Positions 44,368-53,913 are shown, counted from the stretch's first letter. The stretch: 64,000 nucleotides of DNA from DUML01 sp050949905 (GCA_050949905.1 JBMNGP010000034.1:62001-126000), one strand, 5' to 3'. Numbers and translations are program-made. The notes: generated by a model not told the origin, from the letters alone.

Positions 44368-45480
44368 AATCTTTTCATAAAAAGCAGTTGTGGCTTCGAC
44401 CATTTGGGCGACCGTATAGAGCCCGGCCTTCATTTTGGCCTTAGCAGCTAAGTTTTGAGCCAAGCCGGTATCTTGCAGCAGTTCGCTGCAGGCTAGGGTC
44501 AGAGCCAGCGGATCTCCCGGATTTACCAGAAGTGCTTCTTTTCTGTCCGTTAATAGTTCCGGAATACCCCCTACCCGGGAGGCGACAATAGGAATTTCAG
44601 CTTGCGCCGCTTCCAGGAGCACCAGCCCCATCCCTTCACTGAGGGAAGGGAGAACAAAGAGGTCCATGGCCGGGAGAGCTTGCCAGGCCTGCGGTAGATG
44701 ACCGGTTAGGGTATGGGGAAGTTGAGAAGAATTTAGTAAGCTTTCCAGCTGCGCCCGGTAGGGACCTTCCCCGATTAGGAGCAAGTGGAGGTTGGGGTAT
44801 TCTTTAAAGAGCATTTGCATAGCCTGGATCAAATAAATTTGGCCTTTGACCGGATGAAGCCGGCCTATGGTACCAATTACAAGGCAATCCTCCGGAATCG
44901 CCCAATTTTGGCGAAACTCGGCCCGTAATTCATCCCGGGCTGAGAAATCGAGGGCAGCACAGCCGTTATAGATAGTTTTGATCGGAATAGTGAGCCTTTG
45001 CTTGTGCAAGGAAGAAGATACAGCCTGAAATAAATCATGGGAGACGGTAATCACTCCCGCAACTAAGGGTAAAGTTAGTTTATCAAGGCCGGCGGCTATT
45101 TTTCCCGTTCGGGGAGAAGGGTAGTCATTCTCCGGACGGCTGTGGAGGGTTGTGATACAGGGCAGCTTTAAGATTTTGGCTGCGATTCTCCCTATTAAAT
45201 TAGCCCGGGCTCCGTGGCAGTGCAGGAGTTCTATTTGCCGGCTGCGGCAAAAACGGATTAAGGGAAGGAGCGGCCGCAGATCAAGCGGAAACCTCATCGG
45301 CAAAATTTTTGTTTCAATTCCCCGCGAGCAGGCTAAGGCGGCTAAGGGAGAAGGGGTGATCAGACAAGCAAGAGAAGGGTTGACCCTTTCCGGCTTAAAT
45401 CCTCCTAAGAGATTCAGGATGTGCTGTTCTGCCCCGCCGACTTCACCGCCGCCGATGAGATGCAATACTTGTCTGGGCAT
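44359..45480 (-). CDS. GT4-family glycosyltransferase
   Basis: 373 residues, GT-B fold. N-terminal HLIGGGEVGGAEQHILNLL, the central GTIGRLHPVKGQIYLIQAM, and the C-terminal ExxxxxxxE region SLSEGMGLVLLEAAQAEIP mark GT4 enzymes that use nucleotide sugars. ATG 45480 follows GGGAGGCCCAAGGCT; an open upstream extension is unsupported. It is divergent from the O-antigen-ligase-like gene. The acceptor is unknown. Confidence 0.85.
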   Translation of the reverse strand: MPRQVLHLIGGGEVGGAEQHILNLLGGFKPERVNPSLACLITPSPLAALACSRGIETKILPMRFPLDLRPLLPLIRFCRSRQIELLHCHGARANLIGRIAAKILKLPCITTLHSRPENDYPSPRTGKIAAGLDKLTLPLVAGVITVSHDLFQAVSSSLHKQRLTIPIKTIYNGCAALDFSARDELRAEFRQNWAIPEDCLVIGTIGRLHPVKGQIYLIQAMQMLFKEYPNLHLLLIGEGPYRAQLESLLNSSQLPHTLTGHLPQAWQALPAMDLFVLPSLSEGMGLVLLEAAQAEIPIVASRVGGIPELLTDRKEALLVNPGDPLALTLACSELLQDTGLAQNLAAKAKMKAGLYTVAQMVEATTAFYEKILL

Positions 45481-45590
45481 AGCCTTGGGCCTCCCTTCCA
45501 AATTTCTAAAATTAGCATATCTTTCCCGGATTGTTATAAATATGATAGAGAAATATCCTTGGACTTGCAAGTAGCTGCGGGGGGATAGGC

Positions 45591-46895
45591 TTGCTTTCCT
45601 GGAAAGAAGAAGACGTTTTAACAGGTTTTTTATTCATTGCGCTTATTTGCCATGGTATGTTCTTTGCCCGGGAGTGGCTTATCCTGGGTACGGCCTTTAT
45701 AGCTGCTTTTAGCTTTTACCGGCTTAAAGAGTACTGGGAATTTAAAGATTATGGCCAAGGCGAGGAAACCAATGAATCGGCAGAACGAAAGGAATGTTTA
45801 GTAGAACTCGGCGAAGGTAAGGGGAAAGAAGCCCGAGCCTGGCTTAAGCCCGTAATATTTTTTGGTCTAATGATTATTCTTTCTCTGGCCGGCCTCCTGC
45901 AGCCGGTGAGAAGGGTGGAAGGCTATTTGGAAGCCTTCCGCTGGGTTACTTTTCTGATAGCCTATCTTTGGGGTCTTAAGCTCTGCACTAAGCCGGAGTT
46001 AAGAGAGATATTTCTGAGGCGTGCTCTGGGGATAGCCCTCCTTACTGTTATTTTAACCTGGCTGCCGGGCAGTGAATTAATCTGGGCTATGCCGGGTCCG
46101 CCTGCCCAAGGCCGGTTTGCTCTGAGCTTTGGCTATCCTAATGCTGCGGCTGCTTTCCTGGGTTGCTTGTTCATCCTGCTGCTGGCTGGGAAGGAGATTA
46201 ATTTTATTTTCCTGCTAGTTTTCGGGGTGAGTTTTGTCAGCACCGGTTCCCGGGCTGCAATGGCCCTCCTGCTTTGTTTTTCTGTTAGCTTAGCTTTAAA
46301 AAGGATGATTCTCAAGTTTAAGGAAAGAGCCTTAAATCCTGACCAACAGAGGCTGCTGGGATTTTATAAAAGAGCGGCCTGGACCCACCGTTCCAGGGAA
46401 GAAGGGGCCAAGGGTATTCTCTTAGGGAAGGTTTTAGTGCTTATTATCCTGCTTCTCTTTATGCAGCAAACTACCTGGCGATGGCAGAGTGCTATTCAGC
46501 ATTTGCTGACCTGGACAGATACCAGCCTGGCGGAAAGGCTGCTTTATTACTTCGATAGTCTCAAAATTGCCTGGCAGGCTCAGTTTAGGCCCCAAGCGGG
46601 GGGATGGCTGGCTTTTCCTTTTGTTCAAACTGCAGCTTATTGGACACTTGACCCCCATTCCTCCCTCTGCCGGATTTTGCTTAATCAGGGTTTATTGGGA
46701 GCTGTTCTGGTCATTATTTGGGCCGGCAAAGGCCTTTGGGGTTATCTGAAGGATCTTCTTAGCAGTACAGACCTAACCGCACTCGGACTTAAGACGGCTG
46801 TTGCCTACCTGGGGTTGCATAGCCTGGTTGATGCGGATCTCTCTTTCGGCTTTTTAGGCATCCTCTTCTGGCTTTTGGCAGGGATGATTAGATAA
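45591..46895 (+). CDS. O-antigen ligase/polymerase-like membrane protein
   Basis: 434 residues, about ten or more membrane helices. The region GRFALSFGYPNAAAAFLG followed by STGSRAAMALLL, and a late large loop with DPHSSLCRILLNQGLLG, match the O-antigen ligase / polymerase superfamily of lipid-linked glycan transferases. TTG start with GGGGGAT upstream. Its partner in this glycan cluster is not determined. Confidence 0.75.
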   Translation: MLSWKEEDVLTGFLFIALICHGMFFAREWLILGTAFIAAFSFYRLKEYWEFKDYGQGEETNESAERKECLVELGEGKGKEARAWLKPVIFFGLMIILSLAGLLQPVRRVEGYLEAFRWVTFLIAYLWGLKLCTKPELREIFLRRALGIALLTVILTWLPGSELIWAMPGPPAQGRFALSFGYPNAAAAFLGCLFILLLAGKEINFIFLLVFGVSFVSTGSRAAMALLLCFSVSLALKRMILKFKERALNPDQQRLLGFYKRAAWTHRSREEGAKGILLGKVLVLIILLLFMQQTTWRWQSAIQHLLTWTDTSLAERLLYYFDSLKIAWQAQFRPQAGGWLAFPFVQTAAYWTLDPHSSLCRILLNQGLLGAVLVIIWAGKGLWGYLKDLLSSTDLTALGLKTAVAYLGLHSLVDADLSFGFLGILFWLLAGMIR

Positions 46896-46951
46896 CCGAA
46901 GCCTTGCCTTGAGCATAGAATAAATAGCAGCAGGAAGAGGAGGGAAGGCAG

Positions 46952-47359
46952 ATGGATAATATGAGCCTGGGGGGTTATTTGCTCATCTTAGGAGTAATTA
47001 TTCTCTTCTGGATTCTGGCAGGACGCTGGGAAGTGAGAATCCCTACGGGGTTAGCCCAAAAAATAGCCTCTTTAGGCAGCCGCAGAAGGAATGAGGAAGC
47101 CAGAAACGCCTTTGTTGTTAATTTTGAAGCCAGGGAGTTTCCTGTTGACGATCTGGAAAAAGAAGTCTACATAATAAGGAAATCCCGTCAAGGTGCCGGC
47201 TCAAGCCTAATTTTGAATATCGCAGTCCAAGCTCCTAAGCAAAACATCAGTAAAAGTGAATTAGAGAAAACCAAAGCGCGCTTGGAAAGGCGTTTTCCAG
47301 GCCTGACGATTAATTTTTGTCCTCAAAACTCAGGATCAGCACCAAAGGCAAAAGTTTAA
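46952..47359 (+). CDS. Single-span membrane protein of unknown function
   Basis: 135 residues: one N-terminal helix (YLLILGVIILFWILAG), then a cytosolic-like soluble part with FVVNFEAREFPVDDLEKEVY and ILNIAVQAP. No family recognised. AGGAGGGAAGGCAG precedes the ATG. It sits between the ligase-like gene and comFA. Confidence 0.65.
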   Translation: MDNMSLGGYLLILGVIILFWILAGRWEVRIPTGLAQKIASLGSRRRNEEARNAFVVNFEAREFPVDDLEKEVYIIRKSRQGAGSSLILNIAVQAPKQNISKSELEKTKARLERRFPGLTINFCPQNSGSAPKAKV

Positions 47360-47492
47360 TTCCAGAAAGAAACTTTTCTTAACAAGCATTGCTCTGAAAG
47401 CCTTATGTTGATAAGTATGCTGCGGATAAGGCCTGGGAACTCGGAGAGCCAAGAGGGAATCACTTTCTAAAAAAAGTAAAGGAGAGAGATGT

Positions 47493-49337
47493 TTGCTCTT
47501 TTATGTTTTACTGGATGCCCAGAGGAGAATCTCTTTTTCTCCCGTTCCGGAAGTGGACAAGCCTTTAACGGGTAGTTGCAAGTTTTTAACGCCAGGGTTG
47601 CCGCTGGAAGCTTTAAAACGGTATCTGCCCTTTTGGCGGGAGCAAGAAGATGGCGGGAACGAGAGTCCGGAGAAAATGGAAAAAATAATTATCCGGCTTA
47701 TTCTCAAGGGTTTGCAAAAAGACGGTGGGTTTTTAAGCGAAGATTTTGAATGGCAGGATATTCAAGAAAGCTGCGGAGGGAGAGTACTAGATCAAAGCTC
47801 TTTAGAGAACGGCGATTTTCCCGCGGAACAGTGTCCTTGGGCGAACGAGGAGACCTTTGGGCGGTTCGGTGCTTTGGTCGAGGGTCGGCAGGTTGCCGAA
47901 GGGGAGTATCATTTCCTGGCTAAAAAGCTGAACCTTACCGAATTGGAGCTAATTAAGCTTATGCACCGGACTGTTCTCCTTAAGAGGGGAGAATGGACAG
48001 AGACTTTATACAGAGAGGGAGCGGGCTGGCGCTGCCGGCGCTGCGGGAGTACTTACATAAAGGAGTGGCCGTCTCTGTACGGTACCGGTGCAACTTGTGA
48101 AGACTGTAAAAGTATTGGCACTTTAACATCCCTGCAGGTTATATATAGATCTAGCAGTTCCCCAACAGACGTTAAGACCTCAACAGGAGTAGGTCTCAAG
48201 TCAGGTTTAGAAGCACAGGGTAAAATGGAGGCTAAGACCGACTTTGCTTACCCTGAAGCTTCATTTGTTTTAAGCTTTACTGCTGCCCAGCAGGAGGCTG
48301 CTCTTAAGTTATTGTCTTTTGCCGCCGGAGATTCAAGGAAAGAAATTCTGGTTTGGGCAGCCTGCGGGGCAGGGAAAACGGAAATTTGTTTTCCTTTGCT
48401 TCAGCACTATCTGGAGGAAGGGAAAAATATTCTGTTTGCAGCTCCCCGCCGGGATGTTGTTCATGATGTCCAACCCCGCTTGCAAAAGAATTTCCCTGCC
48501 TATAGGGTCAGGCTTTTGAGCGGGGCTGTGCCGCCGGACTGGGAGAAATCTCAACTCACTGTGGCCACCACCCATCAGGTTTTGCGTTTTTGGCGAGCCT
48601 TTGATCTGATAATATTTGACGAGATGGATGCTTATCCTTATCACGGGAGCCAAGTTTTGGCCTATGGTTTAAGGCAGGCTTTAAAGGAAGACGGCCGCTT
48701 GGTTTATTTGACAGCTACTCCGGCGGCAGAAATCTTACCGCAAGTCAACTCCGGGCAGATTAGTCTTATTAGGTTGCCGGCCAGGCATCACGGATATCCT
48801 TTACCGGTTCCGGAAGTACTGAAGCTCAAATTGCCGGCTGGAGATAAGCTGGCAGCGTGCCAAATTCTCAAAGACAAAAGCCTGGCTGTTTTAAAAGCCC
48901 TGATCGGAGAGCTCGCCGCAAAAGACCCTTTGCTGGTTTTTCTGCCTACTATCAGCCTGGTTAAGGAATGGACCAAGGTTTTACAGGCTGTTTTCCCGGA
49001 CAAGTCGGTAGCAGGAAGCTGGAGCACCGATCGGGAGAGGAAAAATAAAGTTTCGGCCCTCTTAAAGGGGCAAATCTCAATTTTTGTCAGTACTTCCATC
49101 CTAGAGCGGGGAATAACCGTGAGCGGGCTGCAGGTCATGGTCTTATATGCTCAGCATGAGCTGTATGATGTCCGGACATTGGTGCAAATGGCAGGCCGAA
49201 CAGGGAGAACAGCGCAATGTCCCAGCGGCAGGGCGGTATTTGTGGCCCCTAGGGAAACCAAGGCTATGGCCGGTGCCCGGGACTGGATTAAAGAGCAAAA
49301 TACTCTGGCGCGCAAGGGAGGTTTCCTCCATGCCTGA
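47493..49337 (+). CDS. comFA: Competence DNA helicase ComFA
   Basis: A 614-residue DEAD-like ATPase that drives DNA import. A four-Cys zinc site (CRRCG ... CEDC, about 181-207) precedes the helicase core with Walker A ACGAGKTE (about 290), the DEMD box in IIFDEMDAYPY (about 376), LTATPA and motif VI QMAGRTGR. The TTG start follows AAAGGAGAGAGATGT. The N-terminal 150 residues are variable. It overlaps comFC. Confidence 0.92.
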   Translation: MLFYVLLDAQRRISFSPVPEVDKPLTGSCKFLTPGLPLEALKRYLPFWREQEDGGNESPEKMEKIIIRLILKGLQKDGGFLSEDFEWQDIQESCGGRVLDQSSLENGDFPAEQCPWANEETFGRFGALVEGRQVAEGEYHFLAKKLNLTELELIKLMHRTVLLKRGEWTETLYREGAGWRCRRCGSTYIKEWPSLYGTGATCEDCKSIGTLTSLQVIYRSSSSPTDVKTSTGVGLKSGLEAQGKMEAKTDFAYPEASFVLSFTAAQQEAALKLLSFAAGDSRKEILVWAACGAGKTEICFPLLQHYLEEGKNILFAAPRRDVVHDVQPRLQKNFPAYRVRLLSGAVPPDWEKSQLTVATTHQVLRFWRAFDLIIFDEMDAYPYHGSQVLAYGLRQALKEDGRLVYLTATPAAEILPQVNSGQISLIRLPARHHGYPLPVPEVLKLKLPAGDKLAACQILKDKSLAVLKALIGELAAKDPLLVFLPTISLVKEWTKVLQAVFPDKSVAGSWSTDRERKNKVSALLKGQISIFVSTSILERGITVSGLQVMVLYAQHELYDVRTLVQMAGRTGRTAQCPSGRAVFVAPRETKAMAGARDWIKEQNTLARKGGFLHA

Positions 49338-50055
49338 TTCTCTCCTTCCCCAGCTTAAGCAGTTAGCCGGCCGGATCTGGTATGCAGACGAAGAATGTTG
49401 TCTGCTTTGCGGTCAAAAAGCGCAGAGGGCTATTTGTACGGCCTGTAAGGAGGAATATTTTCAGCCTCAGGTTAAAAGATGCCCCGCCTGCGGCAAACTA
49501 ATCCCGAAGCGGCAAACTCATTGTCAGGATTGTCTGAGCGGCAGAGGGCCACAGGGGCTTCGGGGCGTTACGGCCCTCGGCCACTACGCAGGAGCCTGGA
49601 AAGAATTTATTCATAAAATGAAATTTAAAGGCCAGCCGTATTTGCTTTTACCCTTGGCCTCCGAACTGACAGCCTGGGTGGTAAGGTATTTGCCCCCGCC
49701 TGATGCTGTAATCCCAGTGCCTATGCATCCTAAGCGCCTTGCCCAGAGAGGTTTTAACCAAGCTGCAGTGGTGGCTTCCCTCCTCTCCCGTCAATTAGGA
49801 ATTACTTATCGAGATGTATTGATCCGGACTGTTGATACTGTGCCTCAGAGCTCTTTAGGCCGCCAGGCCAGAATTTTAAACCTCCAGGGTGCTTTCAGCC
49901 TTCAACCAAGTTCAGCCGCTGATTTACAGGTTGTTTGGCTGGTTGATGATGTTGTCACAACCGGTACGACTTTAGCGGAGTGTGCCGCTGTTCTGCAGAA
50001 GGCGGGGGTACTTGAAGTCTATGCTTTTTGTCTCGGGGCGGGCAAGGAGGAATAG
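49330..50055 (+). CDS. comFC: ComFC phosphoribosyltransferase-like competence protein
   Basis: 241 residues. Two zinc-ribbon Cys pairs near the N terminus (CLLCG, CTAC) and more at CPACG and CQDC, then a PRTase-type domain with HKMKFKGQPYL, VPMHPKRLAQRGFNQA and the PRPP loop WLVDDVVTTGTTL. It works with ComFA in transformation. ATG 49330 overlaps the comFA stop, with AAGGGAGG upstream; a longer upstream frame lies within comFA. Confidence 0.9.
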   Translation: MPDSLLPQLKQLAGRIWYADEECCLLCGQKAQRAICTACKEEYFQPQVKRCPACGKLIPKRQTHCQDCLSGRGPQGLRGVTALGHYAGAWKEFIHKMKFKGQPYLLLPLASELTAWVVRYLPPPDAVIPVPMHPKRLAQRGFNQAAVVASLLSRQLGITYRDVLIRTVDTVPQSSLGRQARILNLQGAFSLQPSSAADLQVVWLVDDVVTTGTTLAECAAVLQKAGVLEVYAFCLGAGKEE

Positions 50056-50177
50056 AGGGGAATTTGTCAAAAAGGAGACGCAATTTAGGAAAAAAGGGTA
50101 AAAATTGCAGGAAACTAGTAGGACTTAAGCACTAATTGCTTCGAGGGAAACTTTTTAGCATACTGCTGCCCACAAAA

Positions 50178-50253
50178 TTATCCACATCAGAAAACAAAAC
50201 TGCAAGGCAGGTTAACAAAGTTATCAACAATATCCACAGGGCCCTGTGCATAA
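50178..50253. promoter_or_regulatory. DnaA-box cluster
   Basis: Four DnaA-box-like 9-mers in 76 bp: TTATCCACA (50178-50186), TTATCAACA (50221-50229), ATATCCACA (50230-50238, one mismatch) and TGTGCATAA (50245-50253, reverse-strand TTATGCACA). The intergenic region is AT-rich and otherwise gene-free. Confidence 0.65.
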
Positions 50254-50322
50254 CTTTCAGGACCGTGGGAACTAACAAAATTCCGAAGATCATTGCGCTT
50301 TTTAAAAAATTCCCAATTAGTA

Positions 50323-50352
50323 TTGTAGAAAGACAGGTTGGTGATGTATAAT
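50323..50352 (+). promoter_or_regulatory. Promoter of the amino-acid binding protein gene
   Basis: TTGTAG (50323-50328), 18-bp spacer, TATAAT (50347-50352), 62 bp before the start codon. Confidence 0.6.
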
Positions 50353-50414
50353 TATTCAACAGTAAGAAGGCTGTCTTACCAAGAAAAAGGGATAACAAGA
50401 AAGGAAGGGGAAAA

Positions 50415-51200
50415 ATGAAAAAAGGTTGGCAAAAAGCTCTTGTTTTTATGCTTATTATCAGTTTGCTTGCTCTGGCCGGCTGTGCCGGCAATAAGCCTGC
50501 TGATCAGCAGGGAGCCGATGAGCCCAAAGTACTTAAGGTTGGTTCGGATATCGCTTATGCACCATTTGAGTTTTACGACGAAAATCATGTCGCCAAAGGT
50601 TTTGACATTGATTTGTTAACGGCAATTGCCGAGGATATGGGATACGAAATAGAATTTGAAACGGCAGCCTTTGACGGCCTGATTCCGGCTCTGCAAGCCA
50701 ACAAATATGATTGCATTATTTCAGCCATGACTATCCGCGAAGACCGCGCCAAAAGCATCCTGTTCAGTGATCCTTATTTTAAAGCCGAGCAGTATATTGC
50801 TTTCTTAGAAGGCAAAAATTATTCTAAAGTTGCTGACTTGAAAGATGCCAAAATAGGTGTGCAGTTAAACACTACCGGGCAATTTGTCTTAGAAGATGTT
50901 GGCCTCAAACCTCAGAAATACGACATTATGCCCGATGCCTTGAATGCTCTGCTCCATGGCGGAGTAGATGCGGTGGTCGGCGATAACCAGGCTATTTTAG
51001 AGTTCATTAAAGCTAACCCCGGAACCAATATCAAATATGTTACTGCCGATACCGGTGATGAGTTCTATGGAATAGGCTTCAACCTGGAAAACACCGAACT
51101 GGCTGAAAAAGTTAATGCCAGTCTGAAAAAGATTAAAGACAGCGGCAAATATGCTGAGATCTATGGTAAATGGTTCGAAGGTGAAGTTCCGGTATTCTAA
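50415..51200 (+). CDS. Polar amino-acid ABC transporter binding lipoprotein
   Basis: 261 residues. Lipobox LAGC near residue 23, then an SBP_bac_3 domain with VGSDIAYAPFEFYDE, GFDIDLLTAIAEDMG, ISAMTIREDRAKSILFSDPY and DAVVGDNQAI. It captures a polar amino acid (glutamine, histidine or arginine type) outside the cell and delivers it to the permease at 51483. Ribosome site AAGGAAGGGGAAAA. Confidence 0.9.
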   Translation: MKKGWQKALVFMLIISLLALAGCAGNKPADQQGADEPKVLKVGSDIAYAPFEFYDENHVAKGFDIDLLTAIAEDMGYEIEFETAAFDGLIPALQANKYDCIISAMTIREDRAKSILFSDPYFKAEQYIAFLEGKNYSKVADLKDAKIGVQLNTTGQFVLEDVGLKPQKYDIMPDALNALLHGGVDAVVGDNQAILEFIKANPGTNIKYVTADTGDEFYGIGFNLENTELAEKVNASLKKIKDSGKYAEIYGKWFEGEVPVF

Positions 51201-51250
51201 TAATTGCTGCGATAAAAAATGACAGGTTAATAGGACTAATCCGCAAGACT

Positions 51251-51320
51251 AATCCGCCGTCCAGGGGCTGATGTTTGGCAAGCGCCACGCCAAAAGCTAC
51301 CGGAAACGGCGGATTTTTTT
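51251..51320 (+). terminator. Two-tier terminator hairpin inside the transporter locus
   Basis: AATCCGCCG (51251-51259) pairs with CGGCGGATT (51307-51315), followed by TTTTT. Inside lies a second hairpin TTTGGC ... GCCAAA. It separates the binding-protein gene from the permease, and probably lowers read-through so the binding protein is made in excess. Confidence 0.75.
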
Positions 51321-51409
51321 GGAGTATTATGTCTTCTGAAGGAGGACAACTGATCCTTCCCTAGGAATCATTTTACAACAGGTTTGTTAAGTTATTTTTG
51401 GCTCTAATC

Positions 51410-51438
51410 TTGAACTGCCCTGTGAATAAAGGTATAAT
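51410..51438 (+). promoter_or_regulatory. Internal promoter for the permease and ATPase genes
   Basis: TTGAAC (51410-51415), 17-bp spacer, TATAAT (51433-51438), about 45 bp before the permease start. Confidence 0.65.
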
Positions 51439-51482
51439 GTCGAAGAAAAGTTTTATTTTGATCCGTTTGGGAGGATGAGGAT

Positions 51483-52151
51483 GTGGTTATTGACTGGGGG
51501 TTGGGAATAGACAACTTGCCGATTTTGCTGCAAGGAGCTAAGATAACCATCCAATTTACGGTTGTCTCTGTTTTTTTTGGCTCTATTTTAGGTTTGTTCT
51601 TCGCTTTAGGAAGAATGAGCCGTATGCCAATCCTAAGGTATTTCTGTGCTGGCTATATAGATTTTTTCCGGGGAACACCTCTCTTAGTGCAAATCTTACT
51701 TATTTATGTCGGTGTTCCTCATTTATTTGGGTTTTCTATGCCCGATAATTATCAATACATTGCGGGGTTTGTAGCCCTAAGTCTGAACTGTGCGGCTTAT
51801 ACTGCCGAAATTTTCCGTTCGGGGATTCAATCCATCGACCCGGGGCAAATGGAAGCGGCTCGTTCTTTAGGAATGAATCAATACCAGGCTATGCGCTATA
51901 TTATTCTCCCCCAGGCTTTTAAAGTGGTTGTGCCCCCCCTGGGCAATGAATTTATCGCTATGCTCAAAGATTCTTCCCTCTTGGCTTTTATAGCGATCGA
52001 AGATCTTCTTTATTCAGGGAAAATCATTGTCGGCAGGACTTTTCAGCCCATGCCCATTTATTTGACGGTTGCTTTGATGTATCTCTGTATGACCATGGTT
52101 CTCTCCCTGCTCGTAAACTATACCGAAAGAAGGTTAGGCAAGAGTGATTAA
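51483..52151 (+). CDS. Polar amino-acid ABC transporter permease
   Basis: 222 residues, about five helices, HisM/GlnP family. The EAA coupling loop is EAARSLGMNQYQAMRYIILPQ, and FFRGTPLLVQILLIY is typical. GTG 51483 follows GGGAGGATGAGGAT. The transporter probably uses a permease dimer, as only one permease gene is present. Confidence 0.92.
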   Translation: MVIDWGLGIDNLPILLQGAKITIQFTVVSVFFGSILGLFFALGRMSRMPILRYFCAGYIDFFRGTPLLVQILLIYVGVPHLFGFSMPDNYQYIAGFVALSLNCAAYTAEIFRSGIQSIDPGQMEAARSLGMNQYQAMRYIILPQAFKVVVPPLGNEFIAMLKDSSLLAFIAIEDLLYSGKIIVGRTFQPMPIYLTVALMYLCMTMVLSLLVNYTERRLGKSD

Positions 52152-52863
52152 AGTTCAAAATTTGCATAAATACTTTGGCCGCCTGGAAGTACTGAAAGGG
52201 ATTAATATTCATATTAAGGAACAAGAGGTAGTTGTGGTCATTGGAGCCAGCGGCTCAGGCAAGAGTACTTTCCTGCGCTGTTTGAACAAGCTCGAGGATT
52301 TAACCAGCGGCGAAATAATTATCGACGGAGTTTCTCTGAACTCCGAAGCCAATGTCAATTTCATCCGCCGGGAAGTGGGGATGGTTTTTCAGCGTTTTAA
52401 CCTTTTTCCCCATATGACTGCCTTGGAAAATGTTGCTTTAGCACCGCAAATTGTGCGCAAAGCCAGCAAAAAAGAAGCACAGGAAATAGGCCTTGAGCTG
52501 ATGAAGAAAGTCGGGCTGGCTGACAAAGTAAATGAATACCCCCGGCGGCTTTCCGGGGGGCAGCAGCAAAGGGTGGCAATTGCCAGGGCTTTAGCCATGA
52601 AACCAAAAGTAATGCTTTTTGATGAACCTACTTCAGCCCTTGATCCGGAGATGGTCGGCGAAGTGCTGGCTGTTATGCGGGACTTGGCGCGGGAAGGGAT
52701 GACTATGGTGGTTGTCACCCATGAGATGGGCTTTGCCCGGGAAGTTGGCGACCGGCTGATCTTTATCGATGACGGAGTAATAGTGGAAGAAGGCGACCCT
52801 GTCGAAGTCTTCAGCAACCCTAAGAATCCCCGGACACAGGCTTTCCTAAGCAAAATATTATAA
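52144..52863 (+). CDS. glnQ: Polar amino-acid ABC transporter ATPase, GlnQ type
   Basis: 239 residues. Walker A GASGSGKST, Q-loop VFQRFNLFPHMTALEN, signature LSGGQQQRVAIARAL, Walker B VMLFDEPTSALDPEM and switch HEMGFAREV. The GTG start overlaps the permease stop by 8 bp. Confidence 0.93.
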   Translation: MIKVQNLHKYFGRLEVLKGINIHIKEQEVVVVIGASGSGKSTFLRCLNKLEDLTSGEIIIDGVSLNSEANVNFIRREVGMVFQRFNLFPHMTALENVALAPQIVRKASKKEAQEIGLELMKKVGLADKVNEYPRRLSGGQQQRVAIARALAMKPKVMLFDEPTSALDPEMVGEVLAVMRDLAREGMTMVVVTHEMGFAREVGDRLIFIDDGVIVEEGDPVEVFSNPKNPRTQAFLSKIL

Positions 52864-52966
52864 GTAGTCTCTGCTGACTAAGAATTTTCATCAATTTAAC
52901 TAAAACATATCTAATGAAAAGAGTAATCTCTCTTTTCTACTGAACAACTCCTATCCGGTTTCTCAG

Positions 52967-52997
52967 GAAAACATCCGCGGGATGTTTTCATTTTTTT
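52967..52997 (+). terminator. Strong terminator after the ABC transporter
   Basis: GAAAACATCC, loop GCG, GGATGTTTTC, then ATTTTTTT. Confidence 0.85.
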
Positions 52998-53089
52998 GGG
53001 CAATAATATAGAGGATGTTAAGAAAAATGTGGCAGGAATTTTAAGTTTTGGGGTGAATACTTTATATATATCAGGCGAAAGGGGTTGAG

Positions 53090-53623
53090 ATGATGAATAT
53101 TTTCGTACGCGGTAAACAGATTAAAGTTACGGATGCCCTCAAAGATTATGCTGAGAAACGAGTTGGCAAACTTGCGAAGTACTCCGATGATTTTACCGAT
53201 GTCCAAGTAACCCTGTCCGTTGAGAAAGAACGTCAGAGAGTTGAGGTAACTGCCCCGCTTAATGGTTTTATCTTAAGAGGTGAGGAAGAAACAGATGACT
53301 TGTATTCCTCCATCGACCTGGTAGTTGACAAATTGGAAAGGCAAATGGAAAAATACCGGAAGCGTATTGGTAAAAAGAGGGTTAAAACCGCTAAAGAAGA
53401 ACCCAGCTATATTTTGGAAACCGATAATGAGCTCCAGGAAGCTGACACAATCGTCAAGAGTAAAAGATTCCCGGCCAAACTTATGTCGGTGGATGAAGCA
53501 GTGATGCAGATGAATCTGATTGGCCACAGCTTTTATGTTTTCAGAAATTCAGATACGGAACAAATGAATGTGGTTTATCGGCGTAAACATGGGGGCTACG
53601 GCTTACTGGAACCTGAATTGTGA
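53090..53623 (+). CDS. hpf: Ribosome hibernation factor HPF, long form
   Basis: 177 residues. N-terminal domain (about 1-105) binds the 30S decoding region; the C-terminal domain (about 118-175, with FPAKLMSVDEAVMQMNLIGH) dimerises to form 100S ribosomes. N terminus IFVRGKQIKVTDALKDYAEK is typical. Placed just before secA, as in many Firmicutes. Ribosome site AAAGGGGTTGAG; the ATG at 53090 or 53093. Confidence 0.93.
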   Translation: MMNIFVRGKQIKVTDALKDYAEKRVGKLAKYSDDFTDVQVTLSVEKERQRVEVTAPLNGFILRGEEETDDLYSSIDLVVDKLERQMEKYRKRIGKKRVKTAKEEPSYILETDNELQEADTIVKSKRFPAKLMSVDEAVMQMNLIGHSFYVFRNSDTEQMNVVYRRKHGGYGLLEPEL

Positions 53624-53715
53624 GCTGTTTAGGTTCAGCCCCGGCTTAGAATATTCAGCGTTGAGCCTCGTCAAGAAGTAATATCCCCAACTGAAATCCT
53701 ACCCGGATACTAGGA

Positions 53716-53763
53716 GAAGAGGTGCTGCCCGGTTAATCAACCCGTTGGTGCAGCACTTCTTTT
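53716..53763 (+). terminator. Terminator after hpf
   Basis: GAAGAGGTGCTGC pairs with GCAGCACTTC (one bulge), followed by TTTTAATG. Confidence 0.75.
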
Positions 53764-53913
53764 AATGTTTTCCCAAATTTTCTTTTTATTTGAACCTGAA
53801 GAATGAGAGTGCTAAAATATAATGATAGGATTGTTGGCTGCCTAAATTGCGGGGAATTAATACTTCTGGCAAAATTAGCGCAGCTGGAGATAGAAAGGTG
53901 GATTCGCTGTACT

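Noticed and set aside
50056..50414. Chromosome origin oriC at the DnaA-box cluster
   Set aside because: No dnaA, dnaN, rpmH, gidA or parAB neighbours and no obvious AT-rich unwinding array; more likely a DnaA-titration or regulatory cluster.
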